From positions 1-64,000 of the forward strand of contig NZ_JAJQQP010000009.1 of NCBI RefSeq assembly GCF_028994805.1: DNA of 64,000 bases, given 5' to 3'. How positions within the stretch are numbered: the first letter of the stretch is position 1; every line of letters starts with the position of its first letter. The position numbers and the translations under genes were made by a program. Positions 47,430 through 57,966 of the stretch are shown here, piece after piece. Origin of the DNA: Promicromonospora iranensis. Its GTDB lineage: Bacteria > Actinomycetota > Actinomycetes > Actinomycetales > Cellulomonadaceae. Below the pieces are notes generated by a model. That model searched no databases and was not told the origin of the DNA. It saw nothing but the letters and a program-made list of their open reading frames with translations.

Positions 47430-48730
47430 GGGGTTTCCCCGCGGACAAGGGGCTGGAAGGCGGCGGCGGGGAGGTTCCCGTCCCGGACATGATGGTGGTG
47501 GGGATCGGCGGCGACGTCGGGATGTACGCCCTGGTGCGAGCGTTCCACGAGCAGTACCGGACCCCCGCCGTCGTGCTGTCGAAGGTGGCCACCCGGGCCA
47601 TGCAGGACTCGGCGATCGCCGAGAACGTGGTGGTACCCGGCCTGGACGAGGTGGACGTGTTCCTCTCCACGCTCGAGGGCATCGCGCAGCAGCACCGGGA
47701 CAAGGTCCTGATCCTGCTGACGAACGCGGACTGGCACGTGCGCACCGTCATCCTGAACCGGGAGCGGCTGGAGGCGGCGGGCTACGTGCTGCCGTACCCG
47801 TCGCTGCCGGTGCTGGAGCAGGTCAGCAGCAAGGAGGGTTTCGCGGAGGTGTGCGACCAGCTCGGCATCCCGACGCCGCGCACGGTGGCGGTCGACGTCG
47901 CCAAGCTGGTGGCCGACGGCGGGCGCGCGGCGGTGCCCGGTCTCGAGGTGGACCTGCAGTACCCCGTGGTCGGCAAGCCGTCCAGCAGCACCGAGTGGTA
48001 CTACGTGGACTTCCCCGGCAAGGCGAAGATCCACCACATCGACTCGCGCGCGGAGCTGGACGAGCTGCTGGGCCACCTGGCCGACGCGAAGTTCCCCGGC
48101 ACGTTCCTCGTGCAGGAGTTCATCCCGGGCGACGAGACGCAGATGCGGTCCCTGACCGCGTACCGCGACACGTCGGGCGAGGTGACGCTCCTGGCCACCG
48201 GACGGGTGCTCCTGGAGGAGCACACGCCGGGCACGCTGGGCATCCCGGCCGCCATCCTGGTGGAGGCGTACGACGACGCCATGGAGGCGGCCACCCGGTT
48301 CCTCGACGCGACCGGCTACGTCGGGTTCGCCAACTTCGACTACAAGCTGGACCCGCGTACGGGGCAGCACGTGTACTTCGAGGTGAACCCGCGGATCGGG
48401 CGCAACAACTACTACGTCACCGCGGGCGGGGCCAACGTGGCCCGCGTGCTCGTGGAGGACTGGGTGCTGCACCGGCCGATCCGCCCGGTGCGAGCGGTGC
48501 GCGACGTGCTGTACACGGTGGTGCCGTTCGGCCTGCTGTCCAAGTACGTCCTGGACCCGGAGCTCAAGACCCGGCTCAAGGCCCTCAAGGCGAGCGGCGA
48601 CGTGATCAACCCGCTGAAGTACGACCGTGACTCCGGCCTCAAGCGCCGGCTCATCGTCGAGGCGATCACGCAGAACTACCGCCGCAAGTACGCCCAGTAC
48701 TACCCGGAGCCGACGGCCACGGGCTACTGA
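47426..48730 (+). CDS. ATP-grasp ligase related to D-aspartate ligase (Asl)
   Basis: The 434-residue protein has the ATP-grasp fold: an N-terminal domain (VVGIGGDVGMYALVRAFHEQ, the start typical of Asl-fm-like enzymes), a central ATP-binding part (YPVVGKPSSSTEWYYVDF; GTFLVQEFIPGDETQMRSL) and metal ligands in VGFANFDYK and YFEVNPRIGRNNYYVTAGG. Asl in Enterococcus faecium attaches D-Asp to the lysine side chain of peptidoglycan precursors. A4-alpha bridges with D-Asp or D-Glu are common in Micrococcales, so that role fits. The GTG start overlaps the gnd stop (GTGA), giving coupled translation. Confidence 0.82.
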   Translation: MRGFPADKGLEGGGGEVPVPDMMVVGIGGDVGMYALVRAFHEQYRTPAVVLSKVATRAMQDSAIAENVVVPGLDEVDVFLSTLEGIAQQHRDKVLILLTNADWHVRTVILNRERLEAAGYVLPYPSLPVLEQVSSKEGFAEVCDQLGIPTPRTVAVDVAKLVADGGRAAVPGLEVDLQYPVVGKPSSSTEWYYVDFPGKAKIHHIDSRAELDELLGHLADAKFPGTFLVQEFIPGDETQMRSLTAYRDTSGEVTLLATGRVLLEEHTPGTLGIPAAILVEAYDDAMEAATRFLDATGYVGFANFDYKLDPRTGQHVYFEVNPRIGRNNYYVTAGGANVARVLVEDWVLHRPIRPVRAVRDVLYTVVPFGLLSKYVLDPELKTRLKALKASGDVINPLKYDRDSGLKRRLIVEAITQNYRRKYAQYYPEPTATGY

Positions 48731-48756
48731 CCCCGGCGGGCCCCGTCGACGTACCC

Positions 48757-48788
48757 GACGCCCAGGTCGCTCCGGCGGCCTGGGCGTC
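48757..48788 (+). terminator. hairpin terminator after gnd-ATP-grasp operon
   Basis: GACGCCCAGG (48757-48766) pairs perfectly with CCTGGGCGTC (48779-48788) across a 12-nt loop, 26 nt after the ATP-grasp stop codon. The remaining interval to 48954 has no gene I could support. Confidence 0.75.
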
Positions 48789-48954
48789 CGGCACGTCGGC
48801 GTGCTCCGTCCATGGGTACTTCTGCCCTGGTCGGCGCCTTGTCCGCGGCGTGGACTGCCGAGAAGCTGTGCGCGCACCGACACGCAAGACACCTGTCGAC
48901 ACGATGTCAGCCGGCAGACACCGGCCGACAAGACACAAGGGAAACATCCAACAC

Positions 48955-49389
48955 ATGTCGTTCTTCGAGTCCGTCCGTACCTGCCTGCGCAGGTACGGCG
49001 TCTTCAGCGGGCGCGCGCGGCCCGCCGAGTACTGGTTCTGGTACCTCGCGGTCACGGCCGTGTACGTGGTCATCTTCGCGACGCTGATCATCCCGGCCAT
49101 GGTCACCATGGACCCGGTCACCCAGGAACCGGGCGTGCTCGGCACCATCGGCATGTCCCTCTGGGGGATCGTCGCGCTGGGGACGTTCGTGCCTCTGATC
49201 TCCGCGGCGATCCGCCGCCTGCACGACACCGGCAGGTCGGGCTGGTTCTACCTGCTCAACCTCGTCCCGTTCGTCGGCGGCATCATCGTGATCGTGCTGC
49301 TCGCGCTGCCCGGCGAGAACGGCCCCAACCGGTTCGGTCCGGACCCCAGGGCGCAGGTGCAGCCGCCGCAGCCGGTCGGCGCCCCCTGA
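48955..49389 (+). CDS. DUF805 membrane protein (first of a tandem pair)
   Basis: The 144-residue protein has the DUF805 signature: MSFFESVRTCLRRYGVFSGRARPAEYWFWYLA, three or four membrane segments, and the conserved IRRLHDTGRSGWFYLLNLVPFVGG ending in GPNRFGPDP. Its function is unknown; YhaH-type inner membrane proteins share it. ATG 48955 matches family starts; the frame is open back to 48850 without support. Confidence 0.88.
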   Translation: MSFFESVRTCLRRYGVFSGRARPAEYWFWYLAVTAVYVVIFATLIIPAMVTMDPVTQEPGVLGTIGMSLWGIVALGTFVPLISAAIRRLHDTGRSGWFYLLNLVPFVGGIIVIVLLALPGENGPNRFGPDPRAQVQPPQPVGAP

Positions 49390-49414
49390 CGGACGTCGCC
49401 GTACCTGCGTGACG

Positions 49415-49451
49415 CGGGGCGATCCCGTCCTTCGCGGAGGGGATCGCCCCG
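49415..49451 (+). terminator. terminator between the two DUF805 genes
   Basis: CGGGGCGATCCC (49415-49426) pairs perfectly with GGGATCGCCCCG (49440-49451) across a 13-nt loop, 26 nt after the first DUF805 gene. The second copy probably has its own promoter in the following 130 nt. Confidence 0.75.
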
Positions 49452-49585
49452 TGCTCGTGGGGGAGCGCAGGACGCTGGCCAGTTCTAGCCCGCTCCGGCC
49501 CTTGTGCTCTGTTCGAGGGATGGGAACAATGTGTGCGCACTTGCCGGAGATTTCCGGCATGAAACGTGAGAGAGGTTTTCCCCCG

Positions 49586-50038
49586 ATGTCGTTCATCGAG
49601 TCGATCAAGACCGTGCTGTCCAAGTACGCGGTCTTCAACGGACGCGCTCGTCGCTCCGAGTACTGGTGGTACGCCCTGGCCGTGACGATCGTCACGACGA
49701 TCCTCTACGCGGTCCTCGTCGCGCCGAGCTACGGCGAGTACATGTCTGCCATCCTGGAGGCCTCCGCGGCCGGCGCCGCGCCGCCCGCGATGCCTGGCGC
49801 CCTGACAGCCGGCTACCTGATCATGTCGCTCATCAACCTCGCGCTGCTCCTGCCGGGCCTGGGCGTCATGGTCCGTCGTCTGCACGACACCGGCCGGTCC
49901 GGTTTCTGGGTCTTCTTCCTGCTGGTCCCGATCGTCGGCCCGATCATGCTGATCGTCTGGTTCGCGACCAACGGCACCCCCGCCCCGAACCAGTACGGCC
50001 CGGACCCCAAGGCCGCGGCGCAGCCGGCAGCTGCCTGA
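49586..50038 (+). CDS. DUF805 membrane protein (second of a tandem pair)
   Basis: The 150-residue protein is a paralogue of the previous gene: MSFIESIKTVLSKYAVFNGRARRSEYWWYALA and MVRRLHDTGRSGFWVFFLLVPIVGPIML with the same NQYGPDP end. It differs by a longer periplasmic loop (ILEASAAGAAPPAMPG). GAGAGG lies upstream of ATG 49586. The pair looks like a local duplication that diverged. Confidence 0.88.
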   Translation: MSFIESIKTVLSKYAVFNGRARRSEYWWYALAVTIVTTILYAVLVAPSYGEYMSAILEASAAGAAPPAMPGALTAGYLIMSLINLALLLPGLGVMVRRLHDTGRSGFWVFFLLVPIVGPIMLIVWFATNGTPAPNQYGPDPKAAAQPAAA

Positions 50039-50052
50039 CCTAGCCTGAGCGA

Positions 50053-50700
50053 ATGAACAGTCCTCGCCCGGTCCTCGTTGTCGGGGCGAGCGGGTTCGTC
50101 GGCAGCCGGGTCGTCCGCGGCCTGGCTGCCGGTGGCCGCCCGGTGCTCGCCACCGCCCGGCGCGAGCTGCCCGACCGGGTCACCGTCCAGCCCGGTGTGA
50201 TCCCCGTCCGCAGCCCCGCGCTCAGCACCCTGCCCGACGCCGTCCGCGACGTCTGCGCGCGGACCGGCGTGCCGCTGCCCGGGGCCGTGGTGGCCTCGAT
50301 CGGCGGCTGGCAGAAGGGAGCCCCGCTGCTGGAGGCGGACCAGGCCGAATGGACCGCCACGCTGGCCTCCCACCTCACCGCGCACCTCGACGCCGCCCGC
50401 GCGCTCGTCCCGCTGCTCGGTCCGGGCGACCCGTACGTCGTGCTCAACGGGGCGGCGTCCCGCGAGGCGATGAGCGGCTCCGGCGCGATCAGCGTCACCG
50501 GCGCGGGCCTGGCGATGCTGGTCCAGGTGCTCCGGCTGGAGTCGAGCGGCCCCCGGTTCCACGAGCTCGTGATCGACCACGCCGTCGCCGGCGACGGCCG
50601 CAACGAGGACCCGGCCCAGACCAGGGCTCCGGCCCAGGTGGTGCAGGCCCTCGGCGAGATCCTGGACGACCCGGCCGCACCCGCCGTCCGTCACGTGTGA
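50053..50700 (+). CDS. short-chain dehydrogenase/NAD(P)-binding protein
   Basis: The 215-residue protein begins VLVVGASGFVGSRVVRGLAAGG, a Rossmann dinucleotide loop, followed by ATARRELPDRVTV, and later VVASIGGWQKGAPLLEA and YVVLNGAASREAMSGSGAIS. It lacks a clear YxxxK catalytic pair, so it may be an atypical SDR or NAD(P)-binding regulator. It follows the DUF805 genes by 14 nt and precedes zapE by 52 nt. Confidence 0.75.
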   Translation: MNSPRPVLVVGASGFVGSRVVRGLAAGGRPVLATARRELPDRVTVQPGVIPVRSPALSTLPDAVRDVCARTGVPLPGAVVASIGGWQKGAPLLEADQAEWTATLASHLTAHLDAARALVPLLGPGDPYVVLNGAASREAMSGSGAISVTGAGLAMLVQVLRLESSGPRFHELVIDHAVAGDGRNEDPAQTRAPAQVVQALGEILDDPAAPAVRHV

Positions 50701-50752
50701 CCTTGCTCTCGCGGCCTCCGTGCGGGCCGCCCCGCCGGTAATCTGGTGACTC

Positions 50753-51802
50753 GTGACATCCGCTACCACCACCGACGGCCAGACCGCGACGACCGCCCTG
50801 TGTGCCGTCCGACCGCAGGTCCCTGTCGACCGGCTCGTCACCGACCTGGTGCCGCCGCGGCACTTCGCGAACGCCCGGTTCGCCACCTACCGCGCCAACC
50901 CGGCACACCCCAGCCAGGCCCGCGCGCTCGCCCGGCTGCAGGAGATCGCCCAGGAGATCACGGCCCCGAGGCGCGGCCTGTTCAGTCGACGCAAGGCCGC
51001 CCCCGCGGTCTACCTCGACGGCGGGTTCGGCGTCGGCAAGACCCACCTGCTCACCTCGCTCGCCCACGCCGTCGGTGAGGCGCTGGGAACCGACAAGGCC
51101 GCGTACGGCACGTTCGTCGAGTACACCAACCTCGTCGGAGCGCTCGGCTTCCTCCCGACCGTCGAGGCGCTCGCCGCGAAGAAGCTGGTCTGCATCGACG
51201 AGTTCGAGCTCGACGACGCCGGCGACACCACCCTCATGTCCCGCCTCATGCGGGAGCTCGCGGACCGGGGCGTGGCGCTCGCGGCGACGTCGAACACCCT
51301 GCCCGGCGCACTCGGCGAGGGCCGCTTCGCCGCCCAGGACTTCCAGCGTGAGATCAAGGCCCTGTCCGACCGCTTCGAGACCCTGCGGGTCGACGGCGAG
51401 GACTACCGCCACCGTGAGGTCGTGACCGACTCGGAGCCGCTGACCGAGGACCGGGTCACCGCCGCAGCGGCCGCCCGGCCGGGCGCCACGCTCGACGCGT
51501 TCGACGACCTGCTCGAGCACCTCGCCACCGTGCACCCGAGCCGGTACGGTGCGCTGCTCGACGGCGTCTCCGTCGTCGCGCTGACGGGCGTGCACCCCGT
51601 GACGGCGCAGGAGGTGGCACTGCGCCTCGTGGTGCTCGTGGACCGCCTCTACGACCGCGACGTGCCCGTGCTGCTCGGCGGTTCCGCGGACACCCGGGGC
51701 CTGTTCACCCAGGAGATGCTCGCCGGCGGGTACCGCAAGAAGTACTACCGGGCGCTGTCCCGCCTGGGCGCGCTCGCCGAAGAGGGCCGCAAGCTCCTCT
51801 GA
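50753..51802 (+). CDS. zapE: ZapE/AFG1-like cell division ATPase
   Basis: The 349-residue AAA+ protein has Walker A in YLDGGFGVGKTHLLTSLAH, Walker B in KKLVCIDEFELDDAGDTTLM and sensor I in ALAATSNTLPGALGEGRF, which are all typical of ZapE. The family influences Z-ring dynamics in E. coli and is related to mitochondrial AFG1. The GTG start at 50753 has no strong ribosome site. It converges on ppk2 with only 12 nt between stops. Confidence 0.92.
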   Translation: MTSATTTDGQTATTALCAVRPQVPVDRLVTDLVPPRHFANARFATYRANPAHPSQARALARLQEIAQEITAPRRGLFSRRKAAPAVYLDGGFGVGKTHLLTSLAHAVGEALGTDKAAYGTFVEYTNLVGALGFLPTVEALAAKKLVCIDEFELDDAGDTTLMSRLMRELADRGVALAATSNTLPGALGEGRFAAQDFQREIKALSDRFETLRVDGEDYRHREVVTDSEPLTEDRVTAAAAARPGATLDAFDDLLEHLATVHPSRYGALLDGVSVVALTGVHPVTAQEVALRLVVLVDRLYDRDVPVLLGGSADTRGLFTQEMLAGGYRKKYYRALSRLGALAEEGRKLL

Positions 51803-51814
51803 CCAGGATCCGGG

Positions 51815-52675
51815 TCAGCTCGCCGCGAGGCGGGCCTTCTCGGCCTCCACGTCGAACGTGGCGGCCGGCCAGCCCAGGTCGAGCGAGCGCAGGGCATCGG
51901 TCAGCAGCTCGGTGACCGCCAGGCGCGCGTACCACTTCCGGTTCGCCGGAACGACGTACCAGGGCGCCACCGCCGTGGAGGTGCGGTCCAGCATCTCCTG
52001 GTAGGCCACCAGGTACTCCGGGAGCTTCGAGCGGACGTCGATGTCGCCCGGGTCGTACTTCCAGTGCTTGTCGGGCCGTTCGAGCCGCTCGGCGAGGCGC
52101 TCCTTCTGCTCGTCCGCGGACACGAAGAGCGCCACCTTCACGATCAGGGTGCCCGACGCCGCCACCTCGGCCTCGAAGTCGTTCAGCTCCCGGAAGTGCT
52201 TGCGCCAGGTCTTGACCGGCTCGAGCCGGTTCACCCGGACCACCAGCACCTGTTCGTGGTGCGACCGGTCGAAGACGCCGAGATACCCGGGCCGGGGGAG
52301 CGCGTTGCGGATCCGCCAGAGGTAGCCGTGCTGCTGCTCCTCCGCCGTCGGTACTCCGAACCCCCGGTGCTGCACGCCCTGGGGGTCGACCATGCCGACG
52401 ACGTGGCGCACGATGCCGCCCTTGCCCGCCGTGTCCAGGCCCTGCAGCACCAGCAGCACCGACCGGTCACCTCCGGTGCGGCCGTGTGCGAAGAGCTGCT
52501 CCTGCAGGTCGGCGAGCTCGGGGGCGCGCGCCGCCAGCAGCCGCTCGCCGTCGGCCCGCTTGCCGGCCCAGCCGGGCGTGGACGAGTGGTCCAGGGCCGT
52601 CAGGTCGGTGCCGCGCACCCAGCGCAGCGCCTCCTCCGGAGGGGTCTTCCACAGCTTCTCGGGATTCTTCGCCAT
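51815..52675 (-). CDS. ppk2: polyphosphate kinase 2 family protein
   Basis: The 286-residue protein transfers phosphate between polyphosphate and nucleotides. Walker A is LQGLDTAGKGGIVRH, the Walker B Asp-Arg is FDRSHHEQVLVVRV, and lid arginines are in ERLEKRLERP-like AERLERPDKHWKYDPGDID. Length matches one-domain PPK2. The class (ADP- or AMP-using) cannot be settled by eye. ATG 52675 has AAGGAGG 5 nt upstream. The frame is open through the next gene but not used. Confidence 0.93.
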   Translation of the reverse strand: MAKNPEKLWKTPPEEALRWVRGTDLTALDHSSTPGWAGKRADGERLLAARAPELADLQEQLFAHGRTGGDRSVLLVLQGLDTAGKGGIVRHVVGMVDPQGVQHRGFGVPTAEEQQHGYLWRIRNALPRPGYLGVFDRSHHEQVLVVRVNRLEPVKTWRKHFRELNDFEAEVAASGTLIVKVALFVSADEQKERLAERLERPDKHWKYDPGDIDVRSKLPEYLVAYQEMLDRTSTAVAPWYVVPANRKWYARLAVTELLTDALRSLDLGWPAATFDVEAEKARLAAS

Positions 52676-52731
52676 CGGTGCCTCCTTCGTGGGACCGGGA
52701 CGCTCCGGTGCCAGGCCCTCAGGCTCCCAGG

Positions 52732-54492
52732 TCAGGTGTCCGCGCGCAGCACGGCGGTCATGCGGGGCGGCACGGTCAGGGTGTCGCCGACCAGGCGCGT
52801 CGCGCCCGGCTCCCAGGCCGCTGCGAGCTTGAACGCCCCCGGGAGCGGTGCCCTCGTCGCTCCGTCGGCGGGCTGCAGCAGGCTCCCCAGGCGCAGCGCG
52901 GCGAGCCCGTGGCCGGTGTTCAGCACGAACGCCAGGCGGCCGCGCAGCACCGCGACGACGGACCGGTCGGCGGTGGAGCGGATCTCCAGCGGCAGCTCCA
53001 GCTCGTCGGTGACGTCGTGCCGGATCGAGATCAGGTCGCGCGCCCAGCGCACCAGCCGTCGCTCGTTCTCGTTGCGCGGGACCACCGGCGCGTGCACGGT
53101 GTCGAGCACGAGCGGGTTGCCCGCGAGGATGACGGTGGCGAGCACGCTGGCCCGGATGTCGACGTCGTCCACGCCGAGGAGCGCCGTGGCCGGGCTCTCC
53201 TCGCCTGCCCACGGGACCGTGAGCTGGGCGGCGGGGAGCCGGGTGATGTCCTCGACGACGCTCGCGCCGGCCCGGACCCGGTTGCGGCGTCCGCTGTTCT
53301 GGCGGGTGGCCCGGCGTACCGAGGGGTGCACCAGGTCGGCGAGCATCTGCAGCGCCTGGATGTCCTCCGTCCGGCCGGGGCCGGACAGGATGCGCAGCAG
53401 GATGGTGGTCAGCCGGTCGCTCCGGCCGGGGCCGTCCACGAGCAGGCTGAAGCGCCGGTCGAGCTGCTCGCCCATCCCGACGACGTAGTCCGCCAGCTCC
53501 CCGAGGAACGGGTTGGGGGAGCGGTCCACGAGGGCGTCGACGTCGAGGACCAGGCCGTCCACGTGGTACTCGCGCAGCCAGTGCCTGGCGTCGTCCACGA
53601 GGAAGTCGCGCGGCCCGCGGCTGCCGCTGCCGTCGAGGTTGATGCGGTCGCCCACGTAGTCGGTGCGTACGGTCGGCGCGGACGGCACCTTGCCGGCCCG
53701 CGTGCCGATCGAGGGGACCTGACCGGTGCGGAGCTGGATGGGGCCCGTGCGCGGCCGGTCCAGGGGCACCTGGCCGGTTCGGGGGCGCATCGCCTGCAGG
53801 GCGTGCTCGCCCGCGTCGCCGACGTCGGGGCGCGGCGGCCGCGGGCGGCCACCGCCACCCGTCAGGTACGGGCCGTAGGCCTCCAGCCCGAGCTCGTCGG
53901 CGACCGCCCAGCGGTAGGGGATGTCCAGCACGACGGCGAGGCCCACGGAGTGCGCGGCGTCGATGAAGCGCTGCAGCGCCCGCGGGCCGCCGTAGGGCTC
54001 GTGCACCGAGTAGAGCCGTACCCCGCGGGTGGGCCCGGCGGCGGGGTCGAACGCGGCGACGGGCGCGAGCTCGATGCCGTGCACCCCGAGCTCGGCGACG
54101 GACGGCAGCAGCGCCGCGGCGGCGTCCAGCGTGCCTTCCGGCGTGAACGTCTCGACGTCGACGTGCATGAGGATGCTCGTCGAGAGGTCGGGCGGCGACC
54201 AGGAGCCGTCGGTCCACTCGAACGCCGGGTCGAAGACCCGGGTGGGCCCGTGGATGCCCTGCGGCAGCCACACGCTGCGCGGGTCGGGCAGGAGGGGGCC
54301 GCCGTCGATCGAGAAGCCGTAGTCGGTGCCGTGCCCCAGCACGCTGTCGGCGCCCCAGTACCCGGGCTCGCCGGCGCCCACGAGGCGCAGCGGCATGTGC
54401 TCGGGCTCCTCGTACGGGTCGTAGGGCACGAGCACCTCGATGATGCGCGCGCGCGGGGCCCACACCACCGGTCTGGGCCCGGGAACAGGCAT
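52732..54492 (-). CDS. TreZ-like GH13 protein with degenerate active site
   Basis: The 586-residue protein aligns with malto-oligosyltrehalose trehalohydrolase: an N-terminal CBM48-like start (VVWAPRARIIEVLVP), LGVHGIELAPVAAF, VVLDIPYRW, INLDGSGSRGPRDFLVDDAR and WLREYHVDGLVLDVDAL. Key residues are changed: the Arg two before the nucleophile Asp317 is Val315, the acid Glu region reads LLVDGPGRSD, and no NHD stabiliser motif is found. A 40-residue low-complexity insert (about 233-272) repeats RTGQVP. It is probably inactive as a hydrolase and may bind glucan. Start ATG 54492 is preferred; GTG 54579 would overlap glgX. Confidence 0.75.
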   Translation of the reverse strand: MPVPGPRPVVWAPRARIIEVLVPYDPYEEPEHMPLRLVGAGEPGYWGADSVLGHGTDYGFSIDGGPLLPDPRSVWLPQGIHGPTRVFDPAFEWTDGSWSPPDLSTSILMHVDVETFTPEGTLDAAAALLPSVAELGVHGIELAPVAAFDPAAGPTRGVRLYSVHEPYGGPRALQRFIDAAHSVGLAVVLDIPYRWAVADELGLEAYGPYLTGGGGRPRPPRPDVGDAGEHALQAMRPRTGQVPLDRPRTGPIQLRTGQVPSIGTRAGKVPSAPTVRTDYVGDRINLDGSGSRGPRDFLVDDARHWLREYHVDGLVLDVDALVDRSPNPFLGELADYVVGMGEQLDRRFSLLVDGPGRSDRLTTILLRILSGPGRTEDIQALQMLADLVHPSVRRATRQNSGRRNRVRAGASVVEDITRLPAAQLTVPWAGEESPATALLGVDDVDIRASVLATVILAGNPLVLDTVHAPVVPRNENERRLVRWARDLISIRHDVTDELELPLEIRSTADRSVVAVLRGRLAFVLNTGHGLAALRLGSLLQPADGATRAPLPGAFKLAAAWEPGATRLVGDTLTVPPRMTAVLRADT

Positions 54493-54562
54493 GTCAGGCC
54501 CTGGTCGGGGCGGTGGTGTGGTTCCCCCGGTTCCACTCCTCGGTCCGGTCACGGCGGACAGC

Positions 54563-56689
<2,127 letters not shown>

Positions 56690-56831
56690 CCGACGATCAT
56701 CACACCCCGTCGGGGTACGTGGGGGGAGATCTGCGTGCCGGGCGTGCCGTCGCCGTGGAGGCTTCGCGGTGATTCGAAATACTGTGCCAAGCGGAGATAC
56801 GAACTCCCCGATCTTCTGCGAGAATGAGACC

Positions 56832-57077
56832 ATGATCACGGGGGAACCCCAGCCCGCCACCGACCCAGTCGACTCGGTTCCGACCGATCTGGTCGACGAG
56901 TCGAATGCTTCCTACGCACGTATCGCGCCGCCGGCTGTCCGCCGCGCCGCAACCCGCCGCGGACTGCTCGGCGGCGGAGACGCCTCCAAGGCGCCGCGCA
57001 ACCTCGCCGACTGCGCCCTCGACCCCATCTCCGGAGCCTCGAGCGGAGTCTCCTGGGACGACCCGGAAGAGCTCTGA
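56832..57077 (+). CDS. small hypothetical protein
   Basis: An 81-residue frame starts at ATG 56832 (MITGEPQPATDPVDS) and ends at 57077. It has an acidic N-terminus, a basic middle (AVRRAATRRGLLGG) and an acidic end (SWDDPEEL). No family is recognised. Two hairpins follow its stop codon, which supports it as a real transcription unit, though not as a protein of known role. Confidence 0.45.
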   Translation: MITGEPQPATDPVDSVPTDLVDESNASYARIAPPAVRRAATRRGLLGGGDASKAPRNLADCALDPISGASSGVSWDDPEEL

Positions 57078-57139
57078 GGGCAGAGACGCCCCCAGAGCGG
57101 CCTCCTTGCCGGCCCGCGTCCGCGCGGTCGGCGAGGAGG
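57071..57139 (+). terminator. two consecutive hairpins after the small gene
   Basis: The first hairpin (GCTCTG 57071-57076 with CAGAGC 57093-57098, plus GGG/CCC) overlaps the stop codon. The second has a 14-bp stem with two G-T pairs (57101-57114 with 57126-57139) and is followed by TTCTCG. Together they separate this gene from the convergent gene ending at 57207. Confidence 0.55.
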
Positions 57140-57206
57140 TTCTCGTGCCACTGGCCTGACCGGGCCACCTGACCGGCCGCGCTGCTGCCGATGCTCGAGC
57201 CGTTCC

Positions 57207-57482
57207 TCAGCGGGGCAGCCGCCCCGGGTCCACGGGGATGATGCGCGGCATGCCGGCCGGCGCTACCTGGCTCAGTGCCAGGTAGCGGGCCTCGGCCCGG
57301 TGCAGGCGGATGTGCTCGTCGAGCGACCACTGCGGCCCGTTCGTCAGCGTCATGCCGCACGAGCAGTCGATCTCCTCGCGGTCGCCGGGCAGGTGCCGCA
57401 CCAGTCCCACGGTGACGTGGGAGGCGCGGGCATCGGCCTTGGCGCGGTGCATCGCGGCGCTGACGGGGGCATGTTCGGTCAC
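57207..57482 (-). CDS. small protein with a Cys2/His2-like motif
   Basis: The 91-residue protein has CSCGMTLTNGPQWSLDEHIRLH, that is, two cysteines two residues apart and two histidines after 16 to 20 residues, a possible zinc site. The N-terminus (MHRAKADARASH) is helical and basic. I do not recognise the family. Start GTG 57482; it lies 29 nt after the DUF2277 gene on the same strand. Confidence 0.6.
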   Translation of the reverse strand: MTEHAPVSAAMHRAKADARASHVTVGLVRHLPGDREEIDCSCGMTLTNGPQWSLDEHIRLHRAEARYLALSQVAPAGMPRIIPVDPGRLPR

Positions 57483-57511
57483 GCCCGCCAGAGTAGGCGC
57501 TGAGTGCGGGA

Positions 57512-57835
57512 TCAGTGCGAGTGCGCGATGCCCTGCTCGTGCATGCGCTCGTGCTCCTCGCGCTCCTTGATGCGCTGTGCGATGCGCTCCTGGACCTCGG
57601 CGCGGCGCAGGGGCGGCACGGTCTTCGGCGGCTGACGGCGTTCCGGCAGCGCGTCGAGCAGGCGCGTCACGATGTCCGCGATCTCCTGCGTGGCCTGCTC
57701 GACGGGCTCGCGCGTGGCGTCGCTGACCTTCGTCACGCCGGTGACCTTGCGCACGAACTGCAGGGCGGCGGCGGTGATCTCTTCGTCGGTGGCGGGCGGT
57801 TCGAGCCCGCGTAGCGTCGTGATGTTTCGGCACAT
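57512..57835 (-). CDS. DUF2277 family protein
   Basis: The 107-residue protein matches DUF2277 over its first 65 residues (MCRNITTLRGLEPPATDEEI, then TAAALQFVRKVTGVTKVSDA). Its function is unknown. The C-terminus is a charged helix (ERIAQRIKEREEHERMHEQG) ending in HSH, which may bind metal. It is probably co-transcribed with the small Cys/His protein. Confidence 0.88.
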   Translation of the reverse strand: MCRNITTLRGLEPPATDEEITAAALQFVRKVTGVTKVSDATREPVEQATQEIADIVTRLLDALPERRQPPKTVPPLRRAEVQERIAQRIKEREEHERMHEQGIAHSH

Positions 57836-57966
57836 GTTCCGACCGTACGCCGGGCTGCCGCGTCGCGGGAGGGGCGGAGTACGGCAAGGTGGGGGTGTGC
57901 CTGTCGAACCGCGATCAGAAGCCCTGCTCGATCCCCGGCCCGTGACCTGCGTGCGGGAGGCCTGAG

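Noticed and set aside
52676-54463. N-terminal extension of ppk2 through the TreZ-like gene
   Set aside because: It is a low-complexity Arg/Pro shadow; AAGGAGG sets the start at 52675.
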